From NCBI RefSeq assembly GCF_025717605.1, contig NZ_JAJIRQ010000005.1, positions 1 to 64,000 on the forward strand: a stretch of DNA of 64,000 nt, given 5' to 3'. The notes below the pieces were generated by a model. That model was not told the origin of the DNA. It made no database searches and saw only the letters and a program-made list of their open reading frames with translations. The translations under genes were made by a program, and so were the position numbers. Position 1 is the first letter of the stretch, and the number at the start of each line of letters is the position of its first letter. The stretch comes from Paucibacter sp. TC2R-5 (GTDB lineage: Bacteria > Pseudomonadota > Gammaproteobacteria > Burkholderiales > Burkholderiaceae_C). Positions 27,254 through 37,243 of this stretch are shown one piece after another.

Positions 27254-28240
27254 TCATGCAAAGATCGTGGTGATGCGCAGCAAAGACCAATAAGCAGCCA
27301 TGGCGCCTATCATGTACAGCAGCACGGTTCGCGCTTTGGCGGCCCAAGCCCAGCGAGCCGTCAGGCGCCACAAAACATAGGCCGCAGCGACCGTCATCAA
27401 CTGCCCGATCTCAACGCCGAGATTGAACGTTAGCAGCGCGATGAGCAAATGCTGGTCGGGCAGGCCGATTTCTTTCAGTGCGCCGGCAAAACCCAGGCCG
27501 TGCACCAGGCCGAACAAAAAGGCCACCAGCGCCGGCCAGCGCCGCGCAATCGTCTGGCGCGAGTGCAAGGCCTCGGCCGCGACCAGCACGATGGACAGCG
27601 CAATCGCCGCTTCCACCGGCGGCGGGCGCAATACCAGCCAACCTACGGCGCTGCTGGCCAAGGTCAGGCTGTGGGCGAGCGTGAAGGCGCTGATGGTCCA
27701 GATCAGGCGGCGATTGAAGCCCACCAACATCAGCATGGCGATCACGAACAGCAGGTGATCGATGCCGGCCAGGATGTGTTCAACACCCAGCAAGGTGTAG
27801 GCACGGGCGATCTCGCCCATGCCGCGTTGGTCATCGGCCGAGCCGAAGAGCTGCACGCTGGGTTGGCCGGCGGTCAGGGTGTAGACGCGGGTCTGGCCAT
27901 CGAGCCAGAAGACCTTGACCATTACCGCCGAATAGGCCTGACCCACACCGTCCATCGCCATGCGCCCGCTCAAGCCGGCGGCGCCGCAGTGCAGCACATT
28001 GCTCTCGACCTGGCAGGCCTCGGGCCAGACCGGCTGCAAGACATCGGCCGGGGCGCGCTTCTCGCTGGCCGTCCATTGCCAGAAGAACTCGCCGCGCGCC
28101 ATCTCGCGCAGCTGCATCTCGGCCATGCTCATTTCATGCGCTTGAGCCGCGCCCGGCAACAAGGCCAGAAGTGCCGAGAGGGCCAAAAGTGCTGGGAGCG
28201 CCAGGCCGCCCAGCAGCAGCTTGCACAGGCGCTGCATCAT
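27254..28240 (-). CDS. HupE/UreJ-type membrane protein
   Basis: This 328-residue protein has a signal peptide ending AQAHE, a periplasmic N-terminal region to about residue 150, and then about six or seven transmembrane helices. The helices carry the histidine-rich motifs HILAGIDHLLF and GLVHGLGFAGAL, and FNLGVEIGQ follows. This is the HupE/UreJ_2 family pattern, associated with metal (nickel or related) movement but mostly uncharacterised in this form. Its ATG overlaps the stop of the parvulin gene as ATGA, so translation is coupled. No hydrogenase or urease gene is nearby. Confidence 0.85.
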   Translation of the reverse strand: MMQRLCKLLLGGLALPALLALSALLALLPGAAQAHEMSMAEMQLREMARGEFFWQWTASEKRAPADVLQPVWPEACQVESNVLHCGAAGLSGRMAMDGVGQAYSAVMVKVFWLDGQTRVYTLTAGQPSVQLFGSADDQRGMGEIARAYTLLGVEHILAGIDHLLFVIAMLMLVGFNRRLIWTISAFTLAHSLTLASSAVGWLVLRPPPVEAAIALSIVLVAAEALHSRQTIARRWPALVAFLFGLVHGLGFAGALKEIGLPDQHLLIALLTFNLGVEIGQLMTVAAAYVLWRLTARWAWAAKARTVLLYMIGAMAAYWSLLRITTIFA

Positions 28241-29100
28241 GGCTTGCTGGCCTCGAATTTGACTTTGTACTTCTGCGTCAGCGCGCGCACCGCAGCGCTG
28301 CGCTGTTCGGACAGGGTGGCGTCGGTCCAGTCTTGCTGTATGACCGTGCGCAGCGCCTCGAATGCGGCGGGCTGGGGCTTGCTGAGCGCGTCGAGTCGCA
28401 TCGCGCGCCAGCCATCGCGGGTTTGCAGCGCATGCCATTCACCCGGCGCGATGGCCGCAAAGGTCTTGGCGAAGTCCGCGCCGTAGCTCTGCTCCAGATT
28501 GCTTTGTGGCCGGCCTTTGAAGACGCGCAGGCCGGCTTTTGCATCGCCCGCTGCGCCGGCATTCAATTCAGCGACGAAAGCCCGCACGGTGGCCTCTGAG
28601 TTGTCGCCCGCGAGCGCGGCTTCCTGGAAGTCAAAGCGGGCCGGCTCGTCGTATTTGACGCGGTTCTTTTCGAACCAGTCGCGCAAGACCTGCTCGGACA
28701 CCGGTGGCAGCTTGGTGTTGGCGTCCACCACGCTGAGTGCTTTGAAGATCACCCGCTCGCGGATGGCCGTATCGCCGCGGTCGACCTGCAGCGCCAGGCC
28801 TTCACGGTAGAGCACTTCGTTGTCCAGCCAGACCTGGCGCAGCGCCTTGAGCTCCTCGGCATTGGGTTCGCGTCCGCGCGCTGCGCTGAAAATTTGTTTG
28901 GCCTCGGCATCGACCTCGGCTCCGACAACGATGTTGCGCGGGTCATCGGCGCGGCCGACCAAATAGTGGTCGGCTGCAAACAACAGGGCGCCCAACAGCA
29001 GGAAATGCAGCAGGGGCTCGCGCAGCCATGCCGAGCGAGCTTGGCCGGCTGAGCTGTTCGCAAGGCTGGCGAGCGATGGGGTGGTTTGTGATGTGGACAT
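28237..29100 (-). CDS. Membrane-anchored parvulin-type peptidyl-prolyl isomerase
   Basis: This 287-residue protein has one N-terminal transmembrane helix near residues 30-48 and a periplasmic region resembling SurA/PpiC-type proteins. A helical chaperone-like part is followed by a rotamase-like segment around residues 150-240. Proteins of this kind with HupE-like neighbours are often labelled peptidylprolyl isomerases, though the catalytic parvulin residues are not obvious here and it may act only as a chaperone. The ATG at 29100 is the first that precedes the helix closely. The next gene, hupE-like, begins inside its stop codon. Confidence 0.75.
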   Translation of the reverse strand: MSTSQTTPSLASLANSSAGQARSAWLREPLLHFLLLGALLFAADHYLVGRADDPRNIVVGAEVDAEAKQIFSAARGREPNAEELKALRQVWLDNEVLYREGLALQVDRGDTAIRERVIFKALSVVDANTKLPPVSEQVLRDWFEKNRVKYDEPARFDFQEAALAGDNSEATVRAFVAELNAGAAGDAKAGLRVFKGRPQSNLEQSYGADFAKTFAAIAPGEWHALQTRDGWRAMRLDALSKPQPAAFEALRTVIQQDWTDATLSEQRSAAVRALTQKYKVKFEASKP

Positions 29101-29226
29101 GGGGGTCAAAGTTTGGCTCAGCGTGCGGGAGGATGAGCCGTTTGGCAGCAAATCCAAAGATCTTATGACGTCAGCATGTCAGGATGAAGACGATGCCTTG
29201 TGGCTTCGCTGCGCCCTGAGCCAAGT

Positions 29227-29260
29227 AAAAAGGGCGCCATGCCTTGCCGCATGGCGCCCT
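29227..29260 (-). terminator. Rho-independent terminator after the PHP-type hydrolase gene
   Basis: A perfect 12-bp stem (29231-29242 with 29249-29260, sequence AGGGCGCCATGC) encloses a 6-base loop and is followed on the minus strand by a run of five T residues. It begins about 25 bases past the stop of the hydrolase gene and so separates that gene from the parvulin operon. Confidence 0.9.
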
Positions 29261-29285
29261 TCAAGCGAGGCTTGTCAGTAATGGA

Positions 29286-31541
29286 TTACTTGACGCCGGC
29301 CACCACGGTGGAGCCGTTCACTTGCACATAGATCGGGTTGCTGTAGAACCACAGATCGGACCAAGCGGCGACGTCATAGGACACGGCCTTCTGGCCGGCG
29401 ATGGGCGAGGCGCCAGTGGCCGTGGCCAGGTGATCCGGGCAACCGTCGAACTGGTTGCCTGCGCTGTGCGCTGTCTTGCAAGCGATGGTCAGGCGGCTAG
29501 TGTCGCCGGCGTTGGTGTAAACGTCAGCCAGCGGGTTGCCATTGGCGTCGGTTTCAAAAGGCACGCCGGCCGGCAGATTGCTGCCGCGCAGACGCACATA
29601 CTGGGATGCCGAGACTGCGGGGATGCGGTAAGTCATCTTCAGGAACTTGCTGTTGTCGACGCCCGAGGCGAAGGCCACCCAAGGCGTAGCGCCAGCGCCA
29701 TTGAAGGTCTTGATCACTGCGGCGCTGGTGTTCTTGGCGGCAGCAGGCACCACGGACAGGTCGGCAGTCGTGCCGTCGGCCTTCAACCAATTGGTGTTGC
29801 GCGGCCATTCGCCAGCGTAATCGGCAGCACCAGGCGTCTTGTAGCCAGTCACCAGGCCACGTACTAGGTCGATGTGATCCAGCACCGGCTTGTTCAAGGG
29901 CTGGCTGACGCCGATCTGCGCCAATGAGGGGTTAGGGAAGCTGTAAGGCGAGTAGTTTTCGCCTTCTGGATCACGCACCACCACCGACACAATGATTTCG
30001 GCGCCAGGGCGAACCACCAGCTTTTCGCCCATGGTGGCGCAGCCGCTGGCATCAACGTCCTTGTTATTGGTTGCTGCGGCCACGGCCAGTGCTTCCACCG
30101 CTGCATTGCTGCGTGCGGCAGGGCCGGCGTAGGAGGCGCAGGCCACGAAGGCCAGGCGGTCGATCAGCTGGCCGCTGGATGCAAAGTTGTTGCCGCTGCG
30201 CAAGCCGTCAACAATCGTTTGTGGACGCAGCTTGTCGGCGCCGTTGCGCACCAGGGTGTAGTTGCGCTGATATTCGCCGGGGTAGAAGTCTTGCGTCGAG
30301 CGGCGGTCATCCGGGCCGAAGACGCCGCGGTTATGCCAGTCGGACGAAGCGAAGAACCAGAAGTTGCGGCCTTCGCCCAGCAAGGCGTCCCACACGCCGC
30401 CGACTTGAGCGCCGTAGACGCCGGTGCCGCCGTAGGTGGTACCGCCAACCGAGTCAACCAGCTGGCCGCCGAAGTTGTTGCGCTTGACTTGGTACTCACC
30501 GCGGTTGGACGAAGCGCCGTGGCCTGGCTGGGTCTCAAAGCCGAAGGCGATAGCCGGGCCGGCATTGTTGAAGTTGCGCAGATGCTCGACGTTGAAGCCT
30601 TGGTTGCCGTCGGCGTAGAAGGGGCCGGCGCGCTCCAAGTGGGCAGGTACATAGTAGCTGCCGTTGGCGTGGTTCTGGGCCATCCACTTGATGGCTTCCA
30701 CGGTCTTCAGGTGACCCTTGGTGCCGTTGCCGGTGCCGCCGGCGGGCATCAGCTTTTGGGCTGTGGCGTTCCAGCTGAGGTCGCCGGAGCTGTTGCTGCC
30801 TCCAACCGAGCAATTCCAGTTGTTGCCGATGGCCGAGCTGGTCACATTGCCGCGGCTCTTGTCGGTGTCATTGCGGTCAAAGCAATACGACCATTGCGAC
30901 AGCGCGTTGGCATTGCCCAAGGCGGTGTAGCCTGGTGTTGTTGGCATGGTGGCGCTATCCAGCGAGGCTGGCATCTGGCCGGTGATGATGCTCATCGAGG
31001 CGTGCTCATGGCCGGCCACAACCGACTCCATGCCGATGAACAAGGGCAGGCCTTTGGAAGTTGCCAGGTACTCGATCAGCGGGTACTGGAACTCCTGAAT
31101 CGACTGCCAGCGCCACATATTGCCGTTGCCGGTTGGGCCGCCGTTATCGCCCTTAATCGCGGCCTTGCCGATGCTATTGGCCCAGGTCGTTGACGGACCC
31201 GTGTCGGCAACGTATGGGTAGGCCGGTGTGCTCAATGTTGCATCTTCGACCAATGTGCAGTTGCGGTTGCCGTTGCCGCCATGGCCGGCTTGCACAAACC
31301 AGTCCAGGCCCCAAGGCGTGTTGCCGCCATTGCCGGCTTTGTCGGTGACCTTCTTGACCAGCTTCTGCATCGAGATCGAGCCGTCCGAGCAGGTGGTGTG
31401 GTTGTGGAAGTCACCTGCGACATATTGACCGGCCGCTTTGCCGGCGGGGGCGGCAGTGACAGCGCTGGCAGTGCTAGGAACGATGGCGATGGCCGCGAGC
31501 GCCGCGAGGGCGAGCTGGCTCTTGCTGAAACCGAATTTCAT
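29286..31541 (-). CDS. Secreted PHP-type metal-dependent hydrolase
   Basis: This 751-residue protein has a signal peptide cleaved after SASA (about residue 27), then the PHP-domain opening motif with H46 and H48 in DFHNHTTCSDG. Further metal-ligand candidates appear as AGHGG, HEHAS and SSDWHNRG. These suggest a phosphoesterase-like barrel acting outside the cytoplasm. Its substrate is unknown; some relatives are listed under DUF3604. The protein is unusually rich in Asn, Gly and Thr, as in many exported enzymes. The ATG at 31541 has AGGAG nine bases upstream. A strong terminator follows, so it is probably a separate transcript from the parvulin-HupE-like genes. Confidence 0.8.
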   Translation of the reverse strand: MKFGFSKSQLALAALAAIAIVPSTASAVTAAPAGKAAGQYVAGDFHNHTTCSDGSISMQKLVKKVTDKAGNGGNTPWGLDWFVQAGHGGNGNRNCTLVEDATLSTPAYPYVADTGPSTTWANSIGKAAIKGDNGGPTGNGNMWRWQSIQEFQYPLIEYLATSKGLPLFIGMESVVAGHEHASMSIITGQMPASLDSATMPTTPGYTALGNANALSQWSYCFDRNDTDKSRGNVTSSAIGNNWNCSVGGSNSSGDLSWNATAQKLMPAGGTGNGTKGHLKTVEAIKWMAQNHANGSYYVPAHLERAGPFYADGNQGFNVEHLRNFNNAGPAIAFGFETQPGHGASSNRGEYQVKRNNFGGQLVDSVGGTTYGGTGVYGAQVGGVWDALLGEGRNFWFFASSDWHNRGVFGPDDRRSTQDFYPGEYQRNYTLVRNGADKLRPQTIVDGLRSGNNFASSGQLIDRLAFVACASYAGPAARSNAAVEALAVAAATNNKDVDASGCATMGEKLVVRPGAEIIVSVVVRDPEGENYSPYSFPNPSLAQIGVSQPLNKPVLDHIDLVRGLVTGYKTPGAADYAGEWPRNTNWLKADGTTADLSVVPAAAKNTSAAVIKTFNGAGATPWVAFASGVDNSKFLKMTYRIPAVSASQYVRLRGSNLPAGVPFETDANGNPLADVYTNAGDTSRLTIACKTAHSAGNQFDGCPDHLATATGASPIAGQKAVSYDVAAWSDLWFYSNPIYVQVNGSTVVAGVK

Positions 31542-31713
31542 GGATGCAACTCCTGATTGTTCTGAGGGAGGGGTGGAGGGAAGGGCGGGGTAAAAGCCTG
31601 TCAAGGATCTGCCGGTGTTTTTTGGCAGGGCGACAGCATGCGGCGCGATCGTAGGCAGCGCAGGTGACCTGGGCGTGACGGTTTGCCCGTGCCTGATGGC
31701 CTACGGTGAATGT

Positions 31714-32163
31714 TTAGCTTTCGTAGTCGACGCTGAGGTCGGCTTCGATGCGACCACCTTTTTCGAACACCAGGGTCAAGGGGTAGCTGCGTCCTAGCTC
31801 GAGCGGATGCTTCAGGCCGGTCAAGCGGATGAAGGTGCCGGTTTCGCTGAGCAGGGTTTCCTGGCCGGCCGGGATCAAGAAATTCAATTCCCGCTTGCTG
31901 GCACCGACACCGACACCGCCCAGCTCAGCCCCGGCCGCGACCGGCGTTTCGAGGTGGATCAGGCGATCGTCGTCGGTGACCTCATCGAACTTCATGCTGA
32001 CGATAGCGGTCGTCGCGTTCGCGGCGGAGACGCGGGTCCAAGGGTGGGTGACGCGCAAGGTGGTGCAGAAAAACTCGCAGGCACGCGCCGATGGCAAGCA
32101 GGCGACGAGGCCGCTGACCATCAGGCCTCGCAACAAAAAGCGGCGATCAAAATGCTGAGTCAT
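31714..32163 (-). CDS. PCu(A)C-like copper chaperone with Tat signal
   Basis: This 149-residue protein has a classic twin-arginine leader (DRRFLLRG) ending near ARA. The mature part resembles PCu(A)C/DUF461 periplasmic copper chaperones, with the RVTHPWTRVSA strand and a C-terminal half typical of the fold. The usual methionine/histidine copper ligands are not well kept: the place of the H-x-M motif reads LIHLETP, so copper binding is uncertain. The mature N-terminus has a C-EFF-C pair. No cytochrome oxidase gene is adjacent. Confidence 0.7.
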   Translation of the reverse strand: MTQHFDRRFLLRGLMVSGLVACLPSARACEFFCTTLRVTHPWTRVSAANATTAIVSMKFDEVTDDDRLIHLETPVAAGAELGGVGVGASKRELNFLIPAGQETLLSETGTFIRLTGLKHPLELGRSYPLTLVFEKGGRIEADLSVDYES

Positions 32164-32409
32164 CGGGGGAGGCCTGTGGGTATGGGACGAGAAGCGCAGA
32201 GCGTAAGGTTGTCATATGAAGCGGCGATGACAGTGTTGCTCTGGGCCTTGCTAGCCGCACGCATTGCCTGATCCGAATGGCGGCCGCAAGAGGGGCGGCG
32301 TGGTCACACTGTTGTCGTGTTGCGTGCATAGACTGGCGGCGCAATGTGGCTATGTTGGCCACTCACTGTCTGTCTCTCCCTCCCTTCCTCCCCAACTTGG
32401 ATCATCCCC

Positions 32410-33054
32410 ATGAAGCTTTCTCGCCTGGCCGTTCTGGCCCTGTTTGCAGCCGCCCCAGCCTTCGCAGGCGCCACGAGCTTCGTGGTCGACTTTGAAAAGA
32501 GCTGGGACTACGGTGTCTCTGTCGATGGTTTCTACAGCGGTGGCAAGGCCTCCGATGCCACCACCGGCGACAATTTGGGTGTCGAGTTTTTCGGCATGAT
32601 GGGCTTGTCCAATGACGGCAACTTCACTTACTACAGTGGTGCACCGTCGTCCGATGGTATCGCCCAGGCCATCGACACTGATGCCAACGGTGCCCACACC
32701 AACTCCTATATGAACGTCGCCGCCGGCGTTCAGAACGGTCTGTCTTTGTTCTACGCCAGCTATGTTGACGTGAGCGGCGCCGTCAAGGCCTATTCCGGCT
32801 TGAATGGCACCGGCGACTTGCTCGGTACCTTCAAGTTGGACAAGACGGCAAACGCCGGCTTCGACAGCTGGAAGCAAGTGACCTTGAAGTTCAGCGGCAC
32901 CGCCAAGTCTTTCGATCTGACCGGCAGCGCCGGCCAGGGCATCGGCTTTGACAATTTCGCCAGCGTCTCGGCCGTGCCAGAAGCCAGCACCTCGCTGATG
33001 ATGTTGGCCGGCGGCTTCGCGCTGTTGGGCCTGACACGCCGCCGCCGCGGCTGA
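32410..33054 (+). CDS. PEP-CTERM-type exported protein
   Basis: This 214-residue secreted protein has a signal peptide (MKLSRLAVLALFAAAPAFA) and a Gly/Ser/Asp-rich middle. Its C-terminal tail has the three-part pattern of PEP-CTERM proteins: a VPEAST motif, a hydrophobic helix and an arginine cluster (TRRRRG). Such tails are processed by an exosortase, and the proteins are often found in biofilm matrices. No exosortase gene lies in this window. The ATG at 32410 starts the signal peptide directly. It is convergent with the hemerythrin-like gene, 28 bases away. Confidence 0.85.
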   Translation: MKLSRLAVLALFAAAPAFAGATSFVVDFEKSWDYGVSVDGFYSGGKASDATTGDNLGVEFFGMMGLSNDGNFTYYSGAPSSDGIAQAIDTDANGAHTNSYMNVAAGVQNGLSLFYASYVDVSGAVKAYSGLNGTGDLLGTFKLDKTANAGFDSWKQVTLKFSGTAKSFDLTGSAGQGIGFDNFASVSAVPEASTSLMMLAGGFALLGLTRRRRG

Positions 33055-33082
33055 TCAATACAGCGGCAGCCCATAGTGGCTG

Positions 33083-33718
33083 TCAGATGGCAAGGCGGTC
33101 GCCCGGTTCCTCGGTGCGGCCGCCTTTTTGCGTTGCTTGTACCGATTGCGGCAAGCTGAACTGGACCTTTTGAAACAAAGCCCGGTATTGCTCCTCGGGC
33201 TCGTGGCCGGTCAGCGGGTCGCGGTTGGCGGCAAAGGCTTCATCCAGGTCGGCCCAGTCCTCGGCACTCAGCATCTTGAGCGCCAGCGGCAGGATCTCGC
33301 GCTCTTCGATCTGCATATGGTTCAAATAGGCGCGGATATAGCGCTCGGTCATTTGCTCGAAGGGCGCCCGGCGCGGCTCCCCCATCATTTCGAAGGCGAG
33401 CAGCGCATGTTCCAAATCACGAATCGCGCGTTCGCCGCGCAAATGCTCCTCGTCCAACCTGTCCAGTACCCCGCGAATCTCCGGCGCGCGGGCGCGCAGT
33501 TTGGGGAACAAGAGCTCGGTCTCTTTCGGGTGATGCAGCTTCGCCGGGAATTCGTCGATGTAAAAAAGCATCGCCCGCAGGGTCGCGAAGTCGCTGGCCG
33601 TGGGCAGGGTTTGCCGGTGGCGCCAGTCGGCCAGCAGCAGCGGTACCGAACGCAGCATCTCGCCCAAGGCCAGATGTTCATCCTGAATAACCTTGATCGT
33701 CAGCGGCTTCGTCGTCAT
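33083..33718 (-). CDS. Hemerythrin HHE-domain protein
   Basis: This 211-residue cytosolic protein is helical with the iron-binding HHE pattern: H15 in IQDEH, HHPKE, DEEH, and HMQIEE in the last helix. Such proteins bind oxygen, nitric oxide or iron through a di-iron centre and often serve in stress or iron-sulfur cluster repair. The ATG at 33718 places the first histidine at the normal distance. It is divergent from transketolase across about 218 bases. Confidence 0.9.
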   Translation of the reverse strand: MTTKPLTIKVIQDEHLALGEMLRSVPLLLADWRHRQTLPTASDFATLRAMLFYIDEFPAKLHHPKETELLFPKLRARAPEIRGVLDRLDEEHLRGERAIRDLEHALLAFEMMGEPRRAPFEQMTERYIRAYLNHMQIEEREILPLALKMLSAEDWADLDEAFAANRDPLTGHEPEEQYRALFQKVQFSLPQSVQATQKGGRTEEPGDRLAI

Positions 33719-33936
33719 GCTTGTCTCCAGCGCTATCCGCGCCATTTGGCGCTTTGTCTGCTGCGAATATTTCGCGGCAGCTTGTCACGAATTGCGCCTC
33801 CGGGCTTGCTCTGGATCAATGGTTTTAGACGGGCTGTGATTTAGTCTTGCGGCCTTCAAGCGAGCGGCGCGCGCCGGCCTAGTAAAATCCCGGGTTACCC
33901 CTCCTCGAAACTCCAGCTCCTCAAGCTCCTCAAGCC

Positions 33937-35970
33937 ATGGCAACTACCGCTGCAAGCAACCCCACTTTGATGGCCAACGCCATTCGCGCACTGGCCATGG
34001 ACGCCGTGCAGCAAGCCAATTCCGGCCACCCCGGCGCGCCCATGGGCATGGCCGATATCGCCGTCGCGCTGTGGAACCGCCATCTGCGCCACAACCCAAC
34101 GAACCCTCAATGGGCCGACCGTGACCGCTTCGTGCTGTCCAACGGCCACGGCTCGATGCTGATCTATGCGCTGCTGCACTTGACCGGCTACGACCTGTCC
34201 ATTGAAGAGCTGAAGAACTTCCGCCAGCTGCACAGCAAGACCCCCGGCCACCCCGAAGTCGGCATCACGCCCGGCGTCGAGACGACCACCGGCCCGCTGG
34301 GTCAGGGCATCACCAATGCGGTCGGCCTGGCGCTGGCCGAGAAGATGCTGGCCAAGGAATTCAACCGTGACAAGCATGCGGTGGTCGACCACCACACCTA
34401 TGTTTTCATGGGCGACGGCTGCCTGATGGAAGGCATCAGCCACGAAGCTTGCTCGCTGGCCGGCGCCTGGAAGCTCAACAAGCTGATCGCCATCTATGAC
34501 GACAACGGCATCTCGATCGACGGCCAGGTCGCACCCTGGTTTGCCGACAACACCGCCCAGCGTTTCGAGGCCTATGGCTGGAACGTGATCGGTCCGGTTG
34601 ACGGCCATGACATCGACGCCGTCGACGCCGCGATTGCCCAGGCCAAGCTCAGCACCGACAAGCCGTCCCTGGTGATCGCCAAGACCCATATCGGCAAGGG
34701 CAGCCCTAACCGCGCCAACACGGCCAAGGCGCATGGCGAGCCGCTCGGTGGCGACGAGATCAAGCTGACCCGCGAGGCAATCGGCTGGGCGCATGCGCCT
34801 TTCGTGATCCCCAAGGAGGTCTACAGCGGCTGGGACGCCAAGGCCCAAGGCGCCAAGCTGCAAGCCGGCTGGGACAAGCGCTTTGCCGCTTACGCCAAGG
34901 CGCACCCTGCGCTGGCGGCCGAGTTCAAGCGTCGCATGGCCGGCGACTTGCCTGCCAACTTCGCGCAGACCGCCGTTGACGCGGTGATCGCCGCTCACAC
35001 GCAAGCCGAAACCGTCGCCAGCCGCAAGGCCAGCCAGATCGCGCTCGAAGCCTTTACTGCCGCCGTGCCCGAAATGCTCGGCGGCTCGGCCGACCTGACC
35101 GGCTCGAATCTGACCAATACCAAGGCCGCGACCGCCTTCCGCCTGGAAGGCGACGGCAGCAGCAATGGCGGCCGCCACATCAATTACGGCGTGCGCGAAT
35201 TCGGTATGGCCGCGATCATGAACGGCATCGCCCTGCATGGTGGCTACATCCCTTATGGCGGCACCTTCCTGACCTTCAGCGACTACAGCCGCAACGCCAT
35301 TCGCATGGCCGCGCTGATGAAGCTGCGCGTTATTCACGTGTTCACGCATGACTCGATCGGCCTGGGCGAAGACGGCCCGACGCATCAGTCGATCGAACAT
35401 GTGGCCAGCTTGCGATTGATCCCCGGTCTGGACGTCTGGCGCCCGGCCGACACGGCCGAAACAGCGGTCGCCTGGACCATGGCGCTGGGCAACGCCAGCC
35501 GCCCAAGCGTGCTGGCGCTGAGCCGCCAGAACCTGCCTTATGCGCCTAAGAAGGCGCTGGACGAAATCAGCAAGGGCGCTTATGTCTTGGCCGAGCCTGC
35601 TTCGGTCGGCATCAAGAGCAAAGCTCAAGCGGTGATCATCGCGACCGGCTCGGAAGTGCAGTTGGCCATGCGTGCGCAAGAGTTGTTGGCGCTGGACGGC
35701 ATTGGCGTGCGCGTCGTGTCCATGCCTTCGACCAGCGTGTTCGACCGCCAAGACGTCAAGTACAAGAAGTCTGTGCTGCCCGAAGGTCTGCCGCGCGTGG
35801 CGGTGGAGATGGGCGTTAGCGATGGTTGGTGGAAATACGGCTGCGCGGCCGTCATCGGTATCGACACCTACGGCGAATCGGCCCCGGCACCGGTGCTGTT
35901 CAAGCATTTCGGCTTCACGCCGGAGAATGTCGCCGCCACCGTCAAGGTTGCGCTGGGCAAGAAGAAGTAA
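33937..35970 (+). CDS. tkt: Transketolase
   Basis: This 677-residue thiamine-diphosphate enzyme moves two-carbon units between sugar phosphates in the pentose phosphate and Calvin pathways. The expected motifs are present: [11 protein letters not shown], the TPP-binding [13 protein letters not shown], and [14 protein letters not shown] in the pyrimidine-binding domain. The length matches the family. A TAAAAT hexamer at 33883-33888 may be the -10 element. A strong terminator follows, and gapA lies downstream, as is common in Burkholderiales. Confidence 0.98.
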   Translation: MATTAASNPTLMANAIRALAMDAVQQANSGHPGAPMGMADIAVALWNRHLRHNPTNPQWADRDRFVLSNGHGSMLIYALLHLTGYDLSIEELKNFRQLHSKTPGHPEVGITPGVETTTGPLGQGITNAVGLALAEKMLAKEFNRDKHAVVDHHTYVFMGDGCLMEGISHEACSLAGAWKLNKLIAIYDDNGISIDGQVAPWFADNTAQRFEAYGWNVIGPVDGHDIDAVDAAIAQAKLSTDKPSLVIAKTHIGKGSPNRANTAKAHGEPLGGDEIKLTREAIGWAHAPFVIPKEVYSGWDAKAQGAKLQAGWDKRFAAYAKAHPALAAEFKRRMAGDLPANFAQTAVDAVIAAHTQAETVASRKASQIALEAFTAAVPEMLGGSADLTGSNLTNTKAATAFRLEGDGSSNGGRHINYGVREFGMAAIMNGIALHGGYIPYGGTFLTFSDYSRNAIRMAALMKLRVIHVFTHDSIGLGEDGPTHQSIEHVASLRLIPGLDVWRPADTAETAVAWTMALGNASRPSVLALSRQNLPYAPKKALDEISKGAYVLAEPASVGIKSKAQAVIIATGSEVQLAMRAQELLALDGIGVRVVSMPSTSVFDRQDVKYKKSVLPEGLPRVAVEMGVSDGWWKYGCAAVIGIDTYGESAPAPVLFKHFGFTPENVAATVKVALGKKK

Positions 35971-35978
35971 TTGGGTGA

Positions 35979-37046
<1,068 letters not shown>

Positions 37047-37082
37047 AGCTAAAGCGTCGAGTCAATCTCGCGTCTTTCTTGT

Positions 37083-37116
37083 AAAGCCTTGCTTGGTCAA
37101 CAAGCAAGGCTTTTTT
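37083..37116 (+). terminator. Rho-independent terminator after gapA
   Basis: A 13-bp perfect stem (37083-37095 AAAGCCTTGCTTG with 37101-37113) with a 5-base loop ends in six T residues. It lies 37 bases past the gapA stop codon. Confidence 0.95.
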
Positions 37117-37243
37117 ATGTCCGGTTTGACACAAACTGAGGGGCGGCAATTGCCCTTCTTTACGCATGGGCCGCCAAGCCACCGTCTAAACTGCTTGGTC
37201 TTGCGCCGCGCGGACGGCGCCTCTCGTTTGGAGTTGTCCGGTC

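Noticed and set aside
33895-35907. 670-codon minus-strand open frame opposite transketolase
   Set aside because: It is antisense to a full tkt gene with all active-site motifs. Its translation is low-complexity His/Gln/Arg-rich, as expected for a GC-rich shadow.
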